From: Candidatus Methylomirabilis lanthanidiphila
Lineage (GTDB): Bacteria > Methylomirabilota > Methylomirabilia > Methylomirabilales > Methylomirabilaceae
Length of the DNA stretch: 64,000 nt
NCBI GenBank assembly: GCA_902196205.1
Contig: CABIKM010000012.1
Span: 1-64,000, forward strand
Direction: 5' to 3'
Of the stretch, positions 1 to 9,702 are shown piece after piece. Numbering within the stretch: the first letter of the stretch is position 1; every line of letters starts with the position of its first letter. Below the pieces are notes generated by a model, which made no database searches, was not told the origin of the DNA, and worked only from the letters and a program-made list of their open reading frames with translations. Made by a program: the position numbers and the translations under genes.

Positions 1-31
1 GGCCGGCGTGGTGAGCGAGGTCGTGGAGTAG
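1..31 (+). CDS. tuf: Elongation factor Tu, C-terminal end (partial)
   Basis: The window opens inside a gene. The frame reads AGVVSEVVE then TAG, which matches the usual C-terminus of EF-Tu (AGVVSEI-type ending). EF-Tu delivers aminoacyl-tRNA to the ribosome. Its position just before rpsJ is the standard str/S10 junction. Only nine codons are visible, so the call rests on this ending plus context. Confidence 0.8.
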   Translation, partial: AGVVSEVVE

Positions 32-49
32 GGGGGTCAAACGGAAATA

Positions 50-358
50 ATGGAAAATCAGCGGATACGCATCAGATTAAAGGCCTACGATCACAGAATC
101 TTAGATCAGTCGGCTAAGGAGATCGTCAATACGGCGCAACGAACCGGCGCGAGAGTGTCAGGGCCTATTCCGTTGCCGACCAAGATCAGCCGATTTACCG
201 TGTTGCGCTCGCCGCACATTGATAAGAAATCGCGCGAACAGTTCGAAATTCGGACCCATCTTCGGCTTATGGACATTGTGGATGCACAGCCGCAGACCGT
301 AGACGCGCTGATGCGGCTGGACCTGCCGGCGGGTGTGGATGTTGAGATTAAGCTCTGA
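50..358 (+). CDS. rpsJ: Small ribosomal subunit protein S10
   Basis: First gene of the S10 operon, 102 aa, the normal length. The start reads [19 protein letters not shown], and the S10 signature around [19 protein letters not shown] lies in the middle. S10 sits in the 30S head and also partners NusB in antitermination. It follows tuf by 18 bases and precedes rplC, separated by a hairpin-forming spacer. No oddities are seen. Confidence 0.97.
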   Translation: MENQRIRIRLKAYDHRILDQSAKEIVNTAQRTGARVSGPIPLPTKISRFTVLRSPHIDKKSREQFEIRTHLRLMDIVDAQPQTVDALMRLDLPAGVDVEIKL

Positions 359-365
359 AAACAGC

Positions 366-417
366 GATCAGGTGTCAGCCTTCAGCTAGCTGCTGAGAGC
401 TGATAGCTAAGGGCTAC
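366..417. repeat. Imperfect hairpin spacer repeat (CAGCTGATAGC family)
   Basis: The rpsJ-rplC spacer contains agccttcagcta and, 15 bases on, tagctaagggct, which pair in 10 of 12 positions. A similar element built from the same words (tcagctt / aagctgatagc) lies at 6725-6775 between rplE and rpsZ. It does not resemble a terminator because no T-run follows. Confidence 0.55.
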
Positions 418-422
418 TTATT

Positions 423-1055
423 ATGAGTATCGGATTGCTTGGAAAAAAAATCGGGATGACACAATTGTTCACCGAGAGCGGGGAGGCCGTGCCGGTCACC
501 ATCATCGAAGCGGGCCCATGTCCGGTCGTACAACGGAGGACGATCGGTACTGACGGCTATGAAGCGATCCAGATCGGCTATCGGGCTGAACGGAAGGCTC
601 GCGGGGTCACGAAGCCGCTCAAGGGTCACTTCGAAAAGGCTAAGGTGGCCCCACAGAAACATCTCAGAGAGTTCCGCCTGAAGCCCCAAGACAGTTCACA
701 GTACGCGGTCGGCCAGATTCTCACCGTCGGCCTCTTCGAGACGGGAGAAAAGGTCCAGGTAACCGGCGTCACCAAGGGGAAGGGATTTCAGGGCGGCGTC
801 AAGCGATGGGGCTATCTGGGCGGTCCAGAGACACATGGCTCGATGTTCCACCGCGCGCCAGGATCAATCGGCGCGTCGTCGTATCCGTCTCGCGTCTTCA
901 AAGGGCATCATATGCCTGGACGGATGGGTACCGATACTGCCAGTGTCAAGGGACTTCAGGTCGTGAAGATTCTGCCGGAGCAGAATCTGGTGCTGGTGAA
1001 GGGCGCTGTGCCCGGACCGGCGGGCGGCCTGGTTGCGATCTGTAAGCGAGGTTGA
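423..1055 (+). CDS. rplC: Large ribosomal subunit protein L3
   Basis: L3, 210 aa, binds near the 3' end of 23S rRNA and is needed early in 50S assembly. The start MSIGLLGKKIGMTQLFTESG is typical. The segment HGSMFHRAPGSIGASSYPSR at about residues 138-157 is the family signature containing the residue methylated by PrmB in other species. Second gene of the S10 operon. Confidence 0.97.
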   Translation: MSIGLLGKKIGMTQLFTESGEAVPVTIIEAGPCPVVQRRTIGTDGYEAIQIGYRAERKARGVTKPLKGHFEKAKVAPQKHLREFRLKPQDSSQYAVGQILTVGLFETGEKVQVTGVTKGKGFQGGVKRWGYLGGPETHGSMFHRAPGSIGASSYPSRVFKGHHMPGRMGTDTASVKGLQVVKILPEQNLVLVKGAVPGPAGGLVAICKRG

Positions 1056-1059
1056 GGCG

Positions 1060-1695
1060 ATGTCAGTGATAGTGTCAGCTCTGGATGCAAACGGTGCGAA
1101 AAGCATAGACGTCGCTCTCGATGAGACGGTTTTTGGTGTTGCCGCTTCGCCGCACTTAGTGCATGACGTGGTCAAGATGCAACTGGCGAATCGTCGCCAA
1201 GGGACTGCGTCAACCCGCACGCGATGCGAGGTTCGCGGTGGTGGCAAGAAACCCTGGAAGCAAAAAGGGACTGGGCGGGCTCGATCCGGTACCAGACGCT
1301 CACCGCTGTGGCGGGGTGGAGGGACGGTGTTCGGTCCCAAGCCTCGTGGTTATGGTTACGTCGTCCCGCGGCAGGTACGGGCAGCAGCACTTCGGGCTGC
1401 GCTCTCCGAGAAGGTTCGCATCGGGAAGTGTATCGTCGTGGAAAGCCTGTCGCTGGAGGAGCCGAGCACGAAGGCGTTTAGGGCTCTACTGGATCGATTG
1501 GGGGTTCAGGGGCGCGCCCTGATTGTGACAGAGCAGGTTCGGCAGGATGATGCGACCGCTATGTCCTGTCGTAATCTGCCCGATCTCACACTGATGCCGA
1601 CGCAGGGTCTGAACGTGTACGATATCTTGAGGCATGACACTCTGATCATGACCAAGGGTGCAGTGAGCGCGATCGAAGAGGCGTGGAGGCCATGA
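1060..1695 (+). CDS. rplD: Large ribosomal subunit protein L4
   Basis: L4, 211 aa from the chosen ATG at 1060. An in-frame GTG at 1033 overlaps rplC and would add nine atypical residues, so 1060 is preferred; it lies four bases after the rplC stop. The basic loop around [20 protein letters not shown] at about residue 45-65 extends into the peptide tunnel in L4 proteins. In some bacteria L4 autoregulates the S10 operon; no leader supporting that is seen here. Confidence 0.96.
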   Translation: MSVIVSALDANGAKSIDVALDETVFGVAASPHLVHDVVKMQLANRRQGTASTRTRCEVRGGGKKPWKQKGTGRARSGTRRSPLWRGGGTVFGPKPRGYGYVVPRQVRAAALRAALSEKVRIGKCIVVESLSLEEPSTKAFRALLDRLGVQGRALIVTEQVRQDDATAMSCRNLPDLTLMPTQGLNVYDILRHDTLIMTKGAVSAIEEAWRP

Positions 1696-1982
1696 GAGAG
1701 GCATATCAGATTATCCGTCGCCCGCTTATTACGGAGAAAGGGACGGATTTGAAGGAACACACCAATCAGTACCTGTTCGAAGTGGCCAGAGATGCCAATA
1801 AGATCGAGATTAAACGCGCGGTCGAATCGTTGTTCCGGGTGAACGTGCTCCAGGTACGCACGCTCTCTGTCAAGGGCAAGAAAAAGCGGCTCGGTCGGTT
1901 TGTTGGTCGGACATCCGATTGGAAAAAGGCTATCGCTACCCTGAAAGAAGGGGAAGCCATCGAGTTCTTCGAAGGAGCATAG
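1692..1982 (+). CDS. rplW: Large ribosomal subunit protein L23
   Basis: L23, 96 aa. The chosen ATG at 1692 overlaps the rplD stop (ATGA) and has GGAGG just upstream; an in-frame ATG at 1683 would use no ribosome site. Start [17 protein letters not shown] and the internal [19 protein letters not shown] are typical of L23, which lines the peptide exit and docks trigger factor and SRP. Confidence 0.96.
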   Translation: MREAYQIIRRPLITEKGTDLKEHTNQYLFEVARDANKIEIKRAVESLFRVNVLQVRTLSVKGKKKRLGRFVGRTSDWKKAIATLKEGEAIEFFEGA

Positions 1983-2801
1983 ATGCCGATTCGAGCATAT
2001 AAGCCCACATCTCCAGGCCGGCGTTTTCAGACAGTGCTGGAGTACGCCGACGTCACCAGATCTACACCTGAGAAGGCGCTGCTGCGTCCCGCCAGGAGAA
2101 GCGGCGGCCGGAATGCGGCCGGTCGACTTACTGTGCGACATCGTGGGGGCGGGCATAAGCGACAGTATCGCCTCGTTGATTTTAAGCGTAATAAGCCCGG
2201 TGTCCCCGCCAAGGTGGCGTCGATTGAGTACGATCCGAACCGCTCTGCCAGGATTGCGCTTCTCCATTATGCGGATGGCGAGAAGCGGTATATCATCGGG
2301 CCCCTGGGTCTTCAGGTTGGAGAGCAGGTGATGTCCGGAGCTAACGCCGAGATAAAGGCCGGCAACGCCCTTCCGTTGCGCGCTATTCCCGTCGGCATGA
2401 CGCTTCATAATCTCGAGCTCAAGCCCGGTAAGGGCGCTCAACTGGCCAGAAGCGCAGGATCCGGCGTACAATTCCTGGCGAAGGAGGGCGACTACGGCTT
2501 GGTAAAACTTCCCTCCGGCGAGTTACGTCGACTCCGGCTTGATTGCATGGCGGTTATCGGTCAAGTAGGAAACCTCGAGTACGAGAACGTGTCGCTGGGG
2601 AAGGCCGGACGATCGCGATGGCTTGGGATCAGGCCGGCTGTTCGAGGTGTGGCCATGAACCCCCATGATCACCCGCTGGGCGGCGGCGAGGGTAAAACGT
2701 CAGGCGGGCGCCATCCCTGCAGTCCATGGGGGAAACTCGAGCAAAAAACCAGAAAGAAGGGCAAGCCCTCAGATCGCTTTATTGTGAGACGTAGAAAGTA
2801 A
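1983..2801 (+). CDS. rplB: Large ribosomal subunit protein L2
   Basis: L2, 272 aa, full length, starting directly after the rplW stop. The conserved [13 protein letters not shown] stretch at about residues 225-237 contains the histidine implicated in peptidyl-transferase centre function. The basic C-terminal tail ends in RFIVRRRK. L2 bridges the ribosomal subunits. Confidence 0.98.
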   Translation: MPIRAYKPTSPGRRFQTVLEYADVTRSTPEKALLRPARRSGGRNAAGRLTVRHRGGGHKRQYRLVDFKRNKPGVPAKVASIEYDPNRSARIALLHYADGEKRYIIGPLGLQVGEQVMSGANAEIKAGNALPLRAIPVGMTLHNLELKPGKGAQLARSAGSGVQFLAKEGDYGLVKLPSGELRRLRLDCMAVIGQVGNLEYENVSLGKAGRSRWLGIRPAVRGVAMNPHDHPLGGGEGKTSGGRHPCSPWGKLEQKTRKKGKPSDRFIVRRRK

Positions 2802-2881
2802 GGCAGAGTGCGAGATGCGAAGGACCATCGATGTGAATTCGGATCCCGGATCTCGCGGGTTGCGTCTGAACGGAGGTTAGT

Positions 2882-3166
2882 GTGCCGCGTTCACTGAAAA
2901 AGGGTGCGTACGTAGAGTCGAAGCTCCTCAAGAAGATCGAGGGGATGAATGAGGGCAAGGAGAAGAAGATCATTAAGTCCTGGTCGAGGCGGTCCGTCAT
3001 CCTCCCGGAGTTTGTCGGTCATACGCTGGCGATCTATAACGGCAAGAAATTTATCCCGATTTATATCGGTGAGAATATGGTTGGGCATAAACTCGGTGAA
3101 TTTTCTCCAACCAGAACCTTCCGCGGGCATGGGGCGCACACCGCGCGTTCCAGTGCGCTCAAATAA
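2882..3166 (+). CDS. rpsS: Small ribosomal subunit protein S19
   Basis: S19, 94 aa, with a GTG start (GTG CCG CGT) preceded by GGAGG at 2874-2878. The family start MPRSLKKG and the C-terminal [13 protein letters not shown] are clear. S19 forms a complex with S13 in the 30S head. The 80-base rplB-rpsS spacer is larger than usual for this operon but shows no feature I can name. Confidence 0.97.
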   Translation: MPRSLKKGAYVESKLLKKIEGMNEGKEKKIIKSWSRRSVILPEFVGHTLAIYNGKKFIPIYIGENMVGHKLGEFSPTRTFRGHGAHTARSSALK

Positions 3167-3183
3167 AGAGGATCGTATCGATC

Positions 3184-3531
3184 ATGGAATGTCGCGCAGT
3201 CGGCCGTTATATAGGAATACCACCCCGTAAGGCGAGGCTTGTCGTTGACCTGATTCGCGGTCGCGGTATCAGTCAGGCTCTCGACACCATGAGGTACACA
3301 AAAAAGTATGCCGCTAGAGTGATCGAGAAGATTCTCAAATCGGCGCTTGCGAATGCGCAGCATAATCACGGAGCGAAGAATATCGATCGACTGGTTGTGA
3401 AAGAAGCTTTTGTCGATCAGGGCCCGACTATCAAGCGATTTCGGCCTCGCGCCATGGGACGGGCAAACCCGATTAAAAAACGCAGCAGCCACATCACGAT
3501 TGTCCTGACCGAGAAGGAAGCTGCCCTGTGA
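3184..3531 (+). CDS. rplV: Large ribosomal subunit protein L22
   Basis: L22, 115 aa. The signature [15 protein letters not shown] near the start and the beta-hairpin arm [20 protein letters not shown] near the C-terminus are present. The arm reaches the exit-tunnel constriction, where macrolide-resistance changes occur in other species. Standard position between S19 and S3. Confidence 0.97.
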   Translation: MECRAVGRYIGIPPRKARLVVDLIRGRGISQALDTMRYTKKYAARVIEKILKSALANAQHNHGAKNIDRLVVKEAFVDQGPTIKRFRPRAMGRANPIKKRSSHITIVLTEKEAAL

Positions 3532-3601
3532 ACGGATCTCGTGGGAGAGGCTACCAGCTTACTCCAGTGAGGTTCGGTGGATACGAGATGGCGGAGGTGT
3601 G

Positions 3602-4312
3602 ATGGGACAGAAGGTGCATCCTATTGGGTTTCGGCTGGGCGTCATCAAACCGTGGCGGTCCAGATGGTTCGCGACCAAGGGTTACGCAGATGCCCTGCAT
3701 GAAGACCTCAAATTTCGTCGCTTCATCAAGGAGCGGGTCTATCATGCCGGGGTATCAGGGATCGATATCGAACGAAAGGCGGATCAGGTTCGTGTGGTGA
3801 TTCATACCGCGCGGCCCGGCATTATCATAGGGAAAAAAGGTTCCGAGGTCGATAAATTGAAAGCGGCGTTGTCCGGTATGACCAAGAAGCCGATTCAATT
3901 GGACATTGTTGAGGTCCGAAGGGCGGAACTTGATGCGCAACTAATTGCTGAGCAGATTGCGTCGCAGTTGATGCGCCGGGTCGCTTTCAGGCGGGCGATG
4001 AAAAAAACCGTTCAGTCGTCCATGCGGCTTGGAGCTCAAGGTGTTCAGATCGCCTGTGCCGGCCGACTGGCCGGGGCGGAAATTGCGCGGAGAGAATGGT
4101 ATCGCGAGGGCCGGATGCCGTTGAACACGCTCCGGGCGGACATCGACTACGGGTTTACTCAAGCCAAGACCACCTACGGCCTGATCGGGATCAAGTGCTG
4201 GGTGTACCATGGCGAGGCGATGCCTGCTGCTGAGGCGGCTGCTAAACAGGAACGGGAGATGCCACAGGGGGCCCCACGGCGGCCCCGAGGGCTGAACCCG
4301 GCACAAGGCTAG
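3602..4312 (+). CDS. rpsC: Small ribosomal subunit protein S3
   Basis: S3, 236 aa from ATG 3602; the GTG directly before it would crowd the GGAGG ribosome site at 3593-3597. [13 protein letters not shown] is the classic start, and the KH-type RNA-binding loop [14 protein letters not shown] is near residue 77-90. S3 lines the mRNA entry channel. The C-terminus carries a low-complexity Ala/Glu/Pro-rich tail after about residue 205. Confidence 0.97.
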   Translation: MGQKVHPIGFRLGVIKPWRSRWFATKGYADALHEDLKFRRFIKERVYHAGVSGIDIERKADQVRVVIHTARPGIIIGKKGSEVDKLKAALSGMTKKPIQLDIVEVRRAELDAQLIAEQIASQLMRRVAFRRAMKKTVQSSMRLGAQGVQIACAGRLAGAEIARREWYREGRMPLNTLRADIDYGFTQAKTTYGLIGIKCWVYHGEAMPAAEAAAKQEREMPQGAPRRPRGLNPAQG

Positions 4313-4320
4313 GATACGCG

Positions 4321-4740
4321 ATGCTGGCGCCAAAGCGAGTAAAATTTCGGAAGCAACACCGGGGCAGGCGATCGGGGATCGCCGTGGCCGGATCGGCCTT
4401 GGCCTTCGGGGAGTACGGTCTGAAGGCGTTGGAAGCGGCATGGATTACCAATCGGCAGATCGAGGCGGCTCGGCGAGCCATGACGCGCCATATCAAGAGG
4501 GGCGGCAAGGTGTGGATTCGCATCTTCCCGGATAAGCCGATCACGAAGAAGCCCGCTGAAACCCGGATGGGTAAAGGAAAGGGTGCGCCGGAAGGGTGGG
4601 TGGCGGTCGTCAAACCTGGGCGCGTTCTCTGTGAGATGGAAGGAGTGACGGAGACAATCGCCAAGGAGGCGATGCGTCTCGCTGCGCATAAATTGCCCAT
4701 TGCTACGCGGTTTGTATCCCGTACTATGGCGATGAGCTGA
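4321..4740 (+). CDS. rplP: Large ribosomal subunit protein L16
   Basis: L16, 139 aa, start [16 protein letters not shown], eight bases after rpsC. The motif [21 protein letters not shown] is diagnostic. L16 positions A-site tRNA near the peptidyl-transferase centre and completes late 50S assembly. Confidence 0.98.
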   Translation: MLAPKRVKFRKQHRGRRSGIAVAGSALAFGEYGLKALEAAWITNRQIEAARRAMTRHIKRGGKVWIRIFPDKPITKKPAETRMGKGKGAPEGWVAVVKPGRVLCEMEGVTETIAKEAMRLAAHKLPIATRFVSRTMAMS

Positions 4741-4748
4741 GGGCAACC

Positions 4749-4970
4749 ATGGATGCGAAGGCGTTCCGCGAATTGGGTACTGTAGAGGTGGAGCAGAAGC
4801 TTCACGACATGAGAGATGAACTCTTTAAGCTGCGGCTGAGGGCTTCGGTCGCGCAACTTGAGAACCCGGCCCGTATCCGGCAACTTCGTCGACAGATCGC
4901 CGTTGGAGAGACGGTGCGGAGAGAGTCCTTGCGTACACAGACATCATCAAAGGTGGAATCTGCGCCATGA
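4749..4970 (+). CDS. rpmC: Large ribosomal subunit protein L29
   Basis: L29, 73 aa, an all-helical coiled protein beside the tunnel exit. Characteristic [22 protein letters not shown] followed by [10 protein letters not shown]. The stop overlaps the rpsQ start (ATGA), which suggests translational coupling. Confidence 0.95.
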   Translation: MDAKAFRELGTVEVEQKLHDMRDELFKLRLRASVAQLENPARIRQLRRQIAVGETVRRESLRTQTSSKVESAP

Positions 4971-5236
4971 CCGAACCGAAGAAGCGAACGCGTCGAAAGG
5001 CCTTGGTTGGGGTTGTGGTGAGCAACAAGATGCAAAAAACCGTCGTCGTGATGGTGGAGCGTCTCGTGCGGCATGAGGCATACAGCAAAATGGTCCGTTG
5101 CCGAACGAAGGTGAAAGCTCACGATGAGGACAATCGATGCGGTATGGGGGATAGGGTCGCCATCGAAGAGGCTCGACCTATGAGCAAAGAGAAGCATTGG
5201 CGGGTAACTGAAATCCTGGAGAAAGCGGCCGTTTAG
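4967..5236 (+). CDS. rpsQ: Small ribosomal subunit protein S17
   Basis: S17, 89 aa. [22 protein letters not shown] and [20 protein letters not shown] are the family motifs. A primary 16S rRNA-binding protein with an OB fold. Its start overlaps rpmC by four bases, and an imperfect-hairpin spacer separates it from rplN. Confidence 0.97.
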   Translation: MTEPKKRTRRKALVGVVVSNKMQKTVVVMVERLVRHEAYSKMVRCRTKVKAHDEDNRCGMGDRVAIEEARPMSKEKHWRVTEILEKAAV

Positions 5237-5239
5237 AAA

Positions 5240-5342
5240 ACAGGGTATAGGGTATGGCGTATAGGGTCAAGTGCGAGCCAGCGAAAGCGGCCATCTGATA
5301 CCCTGTCTCCTTCACCCTAAACCCCAAACCCGAGACCCTGAG
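5240..5342. repeat. Imperfect hairpin spacer repeat (GGTATAGGG family)
   Basis: The rpsQ-rplN spacer holds tandem phrases of the type cagggtatagggtatgg on its left side. On its right are reverse-oriented phrases (ataccctg, caccctaaacccc, gagaccctga), with a short unique centre. The two halves can fold into a long imperfect stem. Sister copies lie at 18935-19018, 30748-30835 and 40275-40357. Confidence 0.7.
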
Positions 5343-5365
5343 TGAAGCTCGATAGGTGAAAAGTC

Positions 5366-5734
5366 GTGATCGGTTTACGAACAATTATGGAGGTAGCCGA
5401 TAATTCCGGCGCGAAACGGATCTCCCTGATCAAGGTGCTGGGAGGATCCGGGAAGCGATACGCTCGCCTCGGTGATGTCATTGTTGCAAACGTCAAAGAG
5501 GCGATCCCGGAGGGTTCGGTGAAGAAGGGCGACGTCGTGAAGGCGGTGGTCGTCAGAACGTCGAAAGAGCTGCGGCGTTCGGATGGTTCATACATCAAAT
5601 TCGATCGGAACGCTGCAGTGCTCCTGAATGAGCAGAATAACCCGGTTGGTACGCGAATTTTTGGGCCGGTGGCCCGAGAGCTGCGCGAGGCGCGGTTTAT
5701 GAAGATCATTTCCCTGGCGCCAGAAGTAGTCTGA
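5366..5734 (+). CDS. rplN: Large ribosomal subunit protein L14
   Basis: L14, 122 aa, GTG start giving [19 protein letters not shown], which matches the family N-terminus ([13 protein letters not shown]). It contributes to intersubunit bridges. First gene of the spc block, after a repeat-bearing spacer. Confidence 0.97.
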   Translation: MIGLRTIMEVADNSGAKRISLIKVLGGSGKRYARLGDVIVANVKEAIPEGSVKKGDVVKAVVVRTSKELRRSDGSYIKFDRNAAVLLNEQNNPVGTRIFGPVARELREARFMKIISLAPEVV

Positions 5735-5761
5735 AGTGGCGAAGGCTGGATCTGTGAGGGC

Positions 5762-6094
5762 ATGATGGCGGTAGGACAGGGGCTGCCGATCAAGAAGAAT
5801 GATCTGGTTGCCGTAATCGCAGGGAAAGATAAAGGGAAACGGGGTAAGATCGTCAAGGTGATTCCTAAGACCACGCGCGTCCTGGTGGAAAAGGTAAATA
5901 TGGTGAAACGCCACACCAAGCCGGGACACGGCTCGAAACAGGGGGGCATCCTTGAACGGGAGAACCCGATCCACGCGTCGAATTTAATGTTGGTATGCAA
6001 CCATTGCGACCGCCCTGTCCGCGTCGGCGTCAGTCGTCTTGCCAACAGCCGAAAGGCGCGGGTGTGTAAAAAGTGCGGCGAAGTCGTCGATTAG
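5762..6094 (+). CDS. rplX: Large ribosomal subunit protein L24
   Basis: L24, 110 aa. The KOW motif is near the N-terminus ([20 protein letters not shown]), followed by [15 protein letters not shown]. It also has C-N-H-C-D (residues 79-83) and C-x2-C (residues 103-106) cysteines suggesting a zinc-bearing form. An assembly initiator that binds the 5' end of 23S rRNA. Several in-frame ATGs (5762, 5765) make the exact start uncertain by one codon. Confidence 0.96.
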   Translation: MMAVGQGLPIKKNDLVAVIAGKDKGKRGKIVKVIPKTTRVLVEKVNMVKRHTKPGHGSKQGGILERENPIHASNLMLVCNHCDRPVRVGVSRLANSRKARVCKKCGEVVD

Positions 6095-6104
6095 GGGAAG
6101 GACG

Positions 6105-6719
6105 ATGGCGCAGGCGACGAACACCAAGAAGAAAGAGAAGGCAGACGTGAAGGAGTCTACGACAGGGTCTCGCACAACGCCACGACTCCGCCAACGCTTT
6201 CATGAGGTGATTGCTCCTGCACTCATGAAGCAATTCAGGTATAAGAATATCTGGCAGGTGCCCCGCCTCTCAAAGATCGTCATCAATATGGGACTGGGAG
6301 AGGCTGTCGCGAATGTCAAGGTTATCGATGCGGCGGTCGAGGAGCTGTCGGCGATCACAGGGCAGAAGCCGGTTGTCACACGCGCTAAGAAGTCTGAAGC
6401 GGGGTTTAAGCTGAGGACGGGGGTTCCCATCGGCTGTAAGGCGACCCTGCGTGGAGATCGGATGTATGAATTTCTCGATCGTTTCGTGAATGTCGCCCTT
6501 CCGCGTATTCGAGATTTCAGGGGGGTCCCCGCAAAGTCGTTTGATGGTCGTGGGAATTACAACCTTGGAGTCAGAGAACAGCTTATCTTCCCGGAGATCA
6601 AATACGATAAGGTCGATGCGGTCCGCGGAATGGACATCGCGATTGAAACTTCGGCGAGAACAGATGAACATGCGCGGGCGCTTTTAGAACAACTGGGATT
6701 TCCCTTTCAGAAGAGCTAA
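6105..6719 (+). CDS. rplE: Large ribosomal subunit protein L5
   Basis: L5, 204 aa from ATG 6105, preceded by GGGGAAGG. A longer reading from 6039 would lie inside rplX and is rejected. The core from about residue 22 ([17 protein letters not shown]) through [17 protein letters not shown] to [17 protein letters not shown] is typical. The first ~20 residues are a Lys/Thr-rich extension not found in short L5 proteins. It binds 5S rRNA with L18. Confidence 0.96.
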   Translation: MAQATNTKKKEKADVKESTTGSRTTPRLRQRFHEVIAPALMKQFRYKNIWQVPRLSKIVINMGLGEAVANVKVIDAAVEELSAITGQKPVVTRAKKSEAGFKLRTGVPIGCKATLRGDRMYEFLDRFVNVALPRIRDFRGVPAKSFDGRGNYNLGVREQLIFPEIKYDKVDAVRGMDIAIETSARTDEHARALLEQLGFPFQKS

Positions 6720-6724
6720 TAAGA

Positions 6725-6775
6725 ACAGCCGTCAGCGGTCAGCTTTCAGATGTAAGCTGATAGCGCACGGCTGAA
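6725..6775. repeat. Imperfect hairpin spacer repeat, second CAGCTGATAGC-family copy
   Basis: Between rplE and rpsZ, cagccgtcagcggtcagctt faces aagctgatagcgcacggctg, two largely complementary arms. This is the same vocabulary as 366-417. No T-run follows and the flanking genes belong to one operon, so it is not read as a terminator. Confidence 0.55.
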
Positions 6776-6791
6776 TGCTCTGGAGTAATGT

Positions 6792-6977
6792 ATGGCCAAA
6801 CTGTCGCTGATTGTGAAGAGCCAGGGTACGCCGAAATTTAAGGTACGCGGCTATCATCGGTGTCGCACCTGCGGGCGACCGCGCGGCTACCTTCGGAAGT
6901 TCGAAATGTGCCGGATCTGTTTTCGGGATCTGGCGCTCCGGGGCGAGATTCCGGGCGTCATTAAGGCAAGTTGGTAG
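6792..6977 (+). CDS. rpsZ: Small ribosomal subunit protein S14, zinc type
   Basis: The short 61-aa S14 form. Four cysteines, C24-x2-C27 and C40-x2-C43, form the zinc ribbon, and the C-terminal [11 protein letters not shown] is invariant. The zinc form is typical of lineages outside the gamma-proteobacteria. It sits in the 30S head near S3 and S10. Flanked by rplE and rpsH as usual. Confidence 0.97.
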   Translation: MAKLSLIVKSQGTPKFKVRGYHRCRTCGRPRGYLRKFEMCRICFRDLALRGEIPGVIKASW

Positions 6978-7057
6978 GTGAGTCGCGTCCCCTCCGATCG
7001 TCAGACTGACGCATTCCGGGTGTGGAGTATCATTACTAAACGTGGAGTAGGTTGACC

Positions 7058-7453
7058 ATGATGACCGATCCGATTGCCGATATGCTGACAAGGGTCAGGA
7101 ACGCTAACGCGGCTGTCCATGACAAAGTTCATATTCCTGCCTCGAAGGTGAAGGTAGAGATCGCGAAGGTCCTGCGGGCGGAGGGATATATCAAGAGTTT
7201 TAAGGTTCTCGAAGGCGATGTTCGCCCGGTGCTTCGAATCGATTTAAAGTACGGTGCAGGGGATCAGCGGATCCTTAGCGGCATTCGACGAGTGAGCCGC
7301 CCTGGCCTCCGGATCTATGCAACGTCGCGGCGGCTGCCTCGGGTCCTCAACGGGCTGGGTGTCGCCATCCTTTCGACCTCGCATGGGATCATGACAGAGC
7401 GTGTCGCCAGAGATCGCGGGGTGGGTGGCGAGGTGCTGTGCTATGTCTGGTAA
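7058..7453 (+). CDS. rpsH: Small ribosomal subunit protein S8
   Basis: S8, 131 aa from ATG 7058. GGAGTAGG at 7043-7050 gives seven-base spacing. A TTG two codons earlier and an ATG one codon later are alternatives. [16 protein letters not shown] at the start and [26 protein letters not shown] at the end are diagnostic. Binds the central domain of 16S rRNA. Confidence 0.96.
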   Translation: MMTDPIADMLTRVRNANAAVHDKVHIPASKVKVEIAKVLRAEGYIKSFKVLEGDVRPVLRIDLKYGAGDQRILSGIRRVSRPGLRIYATSRRLPRVLNGLGVAILSTSHGIMTERVARDRGVGGEVLCYVW

Positions 7454-7507
7454 GCGGAGCGCAGGCCGTTATGAGTCTGCTGCGTCGCGGGGGAAATAGG
7501 TAGACGT

Positions 7508-8044
7508 ATGTCGCGAATTGGAAGGAAGCCGATTCAGCTCTCCGATCAGGTCAAGGTTGAGATCGCGGGAAGCAGTATCTCCGTTCAGGGGCCCAAGGGC
7601 AAACTGTCCCTACGCCTCCATCCGTCGCTGGCCGTGAAGGTGGAGGATAACCGACTTCATTGTACGCGGCCTACCGACAATAAGCTTCATCGTTCCCTTC
7701 ATGGCCTGAGCCGTACGCTGATCGCGAATATGGTCGAGGGGGTCACCAAGGGGTTCGAGAAAAAGCTTGAAATGGTGGGGGTCGGCTATCGCGCCTCGGT
7801 GCAGGGTAGAAACCTCTCATTAATGCTCGGTTACTCGCACCCTCTGATTGTCCCCTTGCCGGATGGGATCAATGTATCGGTGGAGAGTCAAAATCTGCTG
7901 ACGGTTTCCGGTTCGGACAAACAGCAGGTAGGAACGGTAGCCGCGAAGATCAGAAGTCTCAGGCCGCCAGAGCCATATAAAGGCAAAGGCGTGAAGTACG
8001 CGGGTGAGCGCATTCGTCGTAAGGCTGGGAAGGCTGGGGCGTAG
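7508..8044 (+). CDS. rplF: Large ribosomal subunit protein L6
   Basis: L6, 178 aa, start MSRIGRKPIQLSDQVKV. The second-domain signature PEPYKGKGVKYAGERIRRKAGKAG closes the protein. Located near the factor-binding site of the 50S subunit. Normal length and position. Confidence 0.98.
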   Translation: MSRIGRKPIQLSDQVKVEIAGSSISVQGPKGKLSLRLHPSLAVKVEDNRLHCTRPTDNKLHRSLHGLSRTLIANMVEGVTKGFEKKLEMVGVGYRASVQGRNLSLMLGYSHPLIVPLPDGINVSVESQNLLTVSGSDKQQVGTVAAKIRSLRPPEPYKGKGVKYAGERIRRKAGKAGA

Positions 8045-8068
8045 GCTACGTCTCGGGGAGGAGTTGAG

Positions 8069-8437
8069 TTGGCCGGTTACGGAGGAAAACAGGAACGGCG
8101 ACAGCGACGTCATCGCCGGATTAGAAAGCGCGTTGTAGGAAGCGCCGCCTGCCCGCGGCTCAGTGTGTTCAGAAGCGCCCAACATATTTACGCCCAGATT
8201 GTGGATGATGAGCAGGGCAAGACGCTGGCGGCCGCCTCTACTCTTTCAAAAGAGATCAGAGAACAGGGTAAAATGGAGAGTAAAACGGCGGCGGCGCGGG
8301 CTGTCGGCGAGCTCTTGGCGGGCAAGGCCTTAGCGGCTCATATTTCGCGGGTCGTCTTTGACCGCGGGGGGTTCAAGTTCCACGGACGGGTGAAAGCCTT
8401 GGCTGTCGGACTTGGAGAGAAAGGGATAAAAATATAG
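8069..8437 (+). CDS. rplR: Large ribosomal subunit protein L18
   Basis: L18, 122 aa, with a TTG start (TTG GCC GGT) behind GGGAGGAG. The basic N-terminus [13 protein letters not shown] precedes [19 protein letters not shown], the family core, and [18 protein letters not shown] is the C-terminal signature. It brings 5S rRNA into the 50S subunit. No ATG alternative exists near the N-terminus. Confidence 0.95.
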   Translation: MAGYGGKQERRQRRHRRIRKRVVGSAACPRLSVFRSAQHIYAQIVDDEQGKTLAAASTLSKEIREQGKMESKTAAARAVGELLAGKALAAHISRVVFDRGGFKFHGRVKALAVGLGEKGIKI

Positions 8438-8547
8438 GTCGTTGGGACGCCCATGCGACGTTGTGAGCATGGCGCGCGTCACGTATCGCCGTGACCCTCC
8501 GACAACCTACTTCTGGCTTTCGATTTCGCAAAAGAGAGGGAGAGGAT

Positions 8548-9057
8548 TTGAATCAGATCAAAGCTGAATCGCTGAACCTGGCCGAGCGTATCGTCCATAT
8601 TAATCGAGTTGCCAAGGTGGTCAAGGGAGGGCGGCGATTTACGTTCAGTGCCCTCGTTGTGGTAGGCGATCAGAACGGCCATGTCGGCATCGGATTGGGA
8701 AAGGCGCACGAGGTGCCAGAGGCGATTCGCAAGGGGATCGAAGGCGCGAAGAAAGATTTAGTCGGCATATCGCTGGCGCAAACGAGCATTCCTCACGAGG
8801 TGGTCGGAAGGTTTGGTTCCAGCAGGGTGGTCCTGAAACCGGCGTCGCAAGGCACTGGGGTTGTGGCGGGCAGAGCGGCCCGTGCGGTGTTGGAGGCGGC
8901 CGGCATTCGAGATGTCCTGTCGAAATCACTGGGATCCGATAACCCCCACAATGTCGTGAAGGCGACGTTGAGGGGTCTACAGTCACTTCGGGCGCCTGAG
9001 GAAGTGGCGCGCTCGCGAGGTGTACGCCACGAAGGGCCGGTTGCTCAAGGGGCATAG
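8548..9057 (+). CDS. rpsE: Small ribosomal subunit protein S5
   Basis: S5, 169 aa from TTG 8548, chosen because GGGAGAGG lies just upstream and the length then matches the family. A GTG at 8491 would add 19 residues without a ribosome site. [19 protein letters not shown] and [17 protein letters not shown] are diagnostic. S5 takes part in decoding accuracy. Confidence 0.93.
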   Translation: MNQIKAESLNLAERIVHINRVAKVVKGGRRFTFSALVVVGDQNGHVGIGLGKAHEVPEAIRKGIEGAKKDLVGISLAQTSIPHEVVGRFGSSRVVLKPASQGTGVVAGRAARAVLEAAGIRDVLSKSLGSDNPHNVVKATLRGLQSLRAPEEVARSRGVRHEGPVAQGA

Positions 9058-9058
9058 G

Positions 9059-9259
9059 ATGGATAAAGGTCTTCGAATTACGCAGCGGAAGAGTAAGATT
9101 GGTCACCCAGCGCACCAGGCCCAAGTTCTTGCGGGGCTGGGATTGCGCCGAATTAACCACTCTGTCGTACGCGCTGACACCCCGATTATTCGAGGGATGA
9201 TCAGGAAGGTGGTCCACCTAGTTGAGGTGCAGCAGGTGGAGAGCGAGGGGAGAGAATGA
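9059..9259 (+). CDS. rpmD: Large ribosomal subunit protein L30
   Basis: L30, 66 aa from ATG 9059, two bases after the rpsE stop. [25 protein letters not shown] and [18 protein letters not shown] are the family motifs. A longer frame starting at 9020 lies in rpsE and is not used. The stop overlaps the rplO start. Confidence 0.94.
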   Translation: MDKGLRITQRKSKIGHPAHQAQVLAGLGLRRINHSVVRADTPIIRGMIRKVVHLVEVQQVESEGRE

Positions 9260-9702
9260 GGCTGCACGAGTTAAAGCCGCCGGTCGGGGCAACACGGCGC
9301 CGAAAACGCGTCGGACGCGGCACCGGATCCGGACACGGCAAGACATCGGGTAAGGGCGAAAAGGGTCAAAAGGCTCGCTCGGGTGCCCATATCCACCCGT
9401 GGTTCGAGGGCGGTCAGCTTCCGCTGCATCGCCGCGTACCAAAGCGGGGTTTCACCAACAGATTTAAAAAGGTCTATGCGACCGTCAATCTGAAGGACCT
9501 GGAGCGCTTCGACGCCGGTACACACGTGACTCCCGATCTGCTGCAGGAGAGGAGGCTCGTCAAGGACCTGAATGCCGGATTGAAGGTACTGGCCGACGGG
9601 GTTCTCAGTAAGCCTTTGAGCGTGACTGCTCATAAGTTCTCCAAGCGCTCGATTGAGAAGATCGTCGCCTGCGGTGGGACGGTCGAGGTCATTGGCGCAT
9701 AA
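9256..9702 (+). CDS. rplO: Large ribosomal subunit protein L15
   Basis: L15, 148 aa. The Gly/Arg/Lys-rich N-terminus [20 protein letters not shown] threads into 23S rRNA. The C-terminal [20 protein letters not shown] is typical. It overlaps rpmD by four bases, and its last base is the A of the secY start codon, so the three genes are probably translationally coupled. Confidence 0.97.
   Translation: MRLHELKPPVGATRRRKRVGRGTGSGHGKTSGKGEKGQKARSGAHIHPWFEGGQLPLHRRVPKRGFTNRFKKVYATVNLKDLERFDAGTHVTPDLLQERRLVKDLNAGLKVLADGVLSKPLSVTAHKFSKRSIEKIVACGGTVEVIGA

Noticed and set aside
366-417. Terminator between rpsJ and rplC
   Set aside because: The hairpin lacks a T-run and lies inside a co-transcribed operon; it belongs to the spacer-repeat family.
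1033-1060. Upstream GTG start for rplD
   Set aside because: It overlaps rplC and adds residues not found in L4 proteins; ATG 1060 fits the family.
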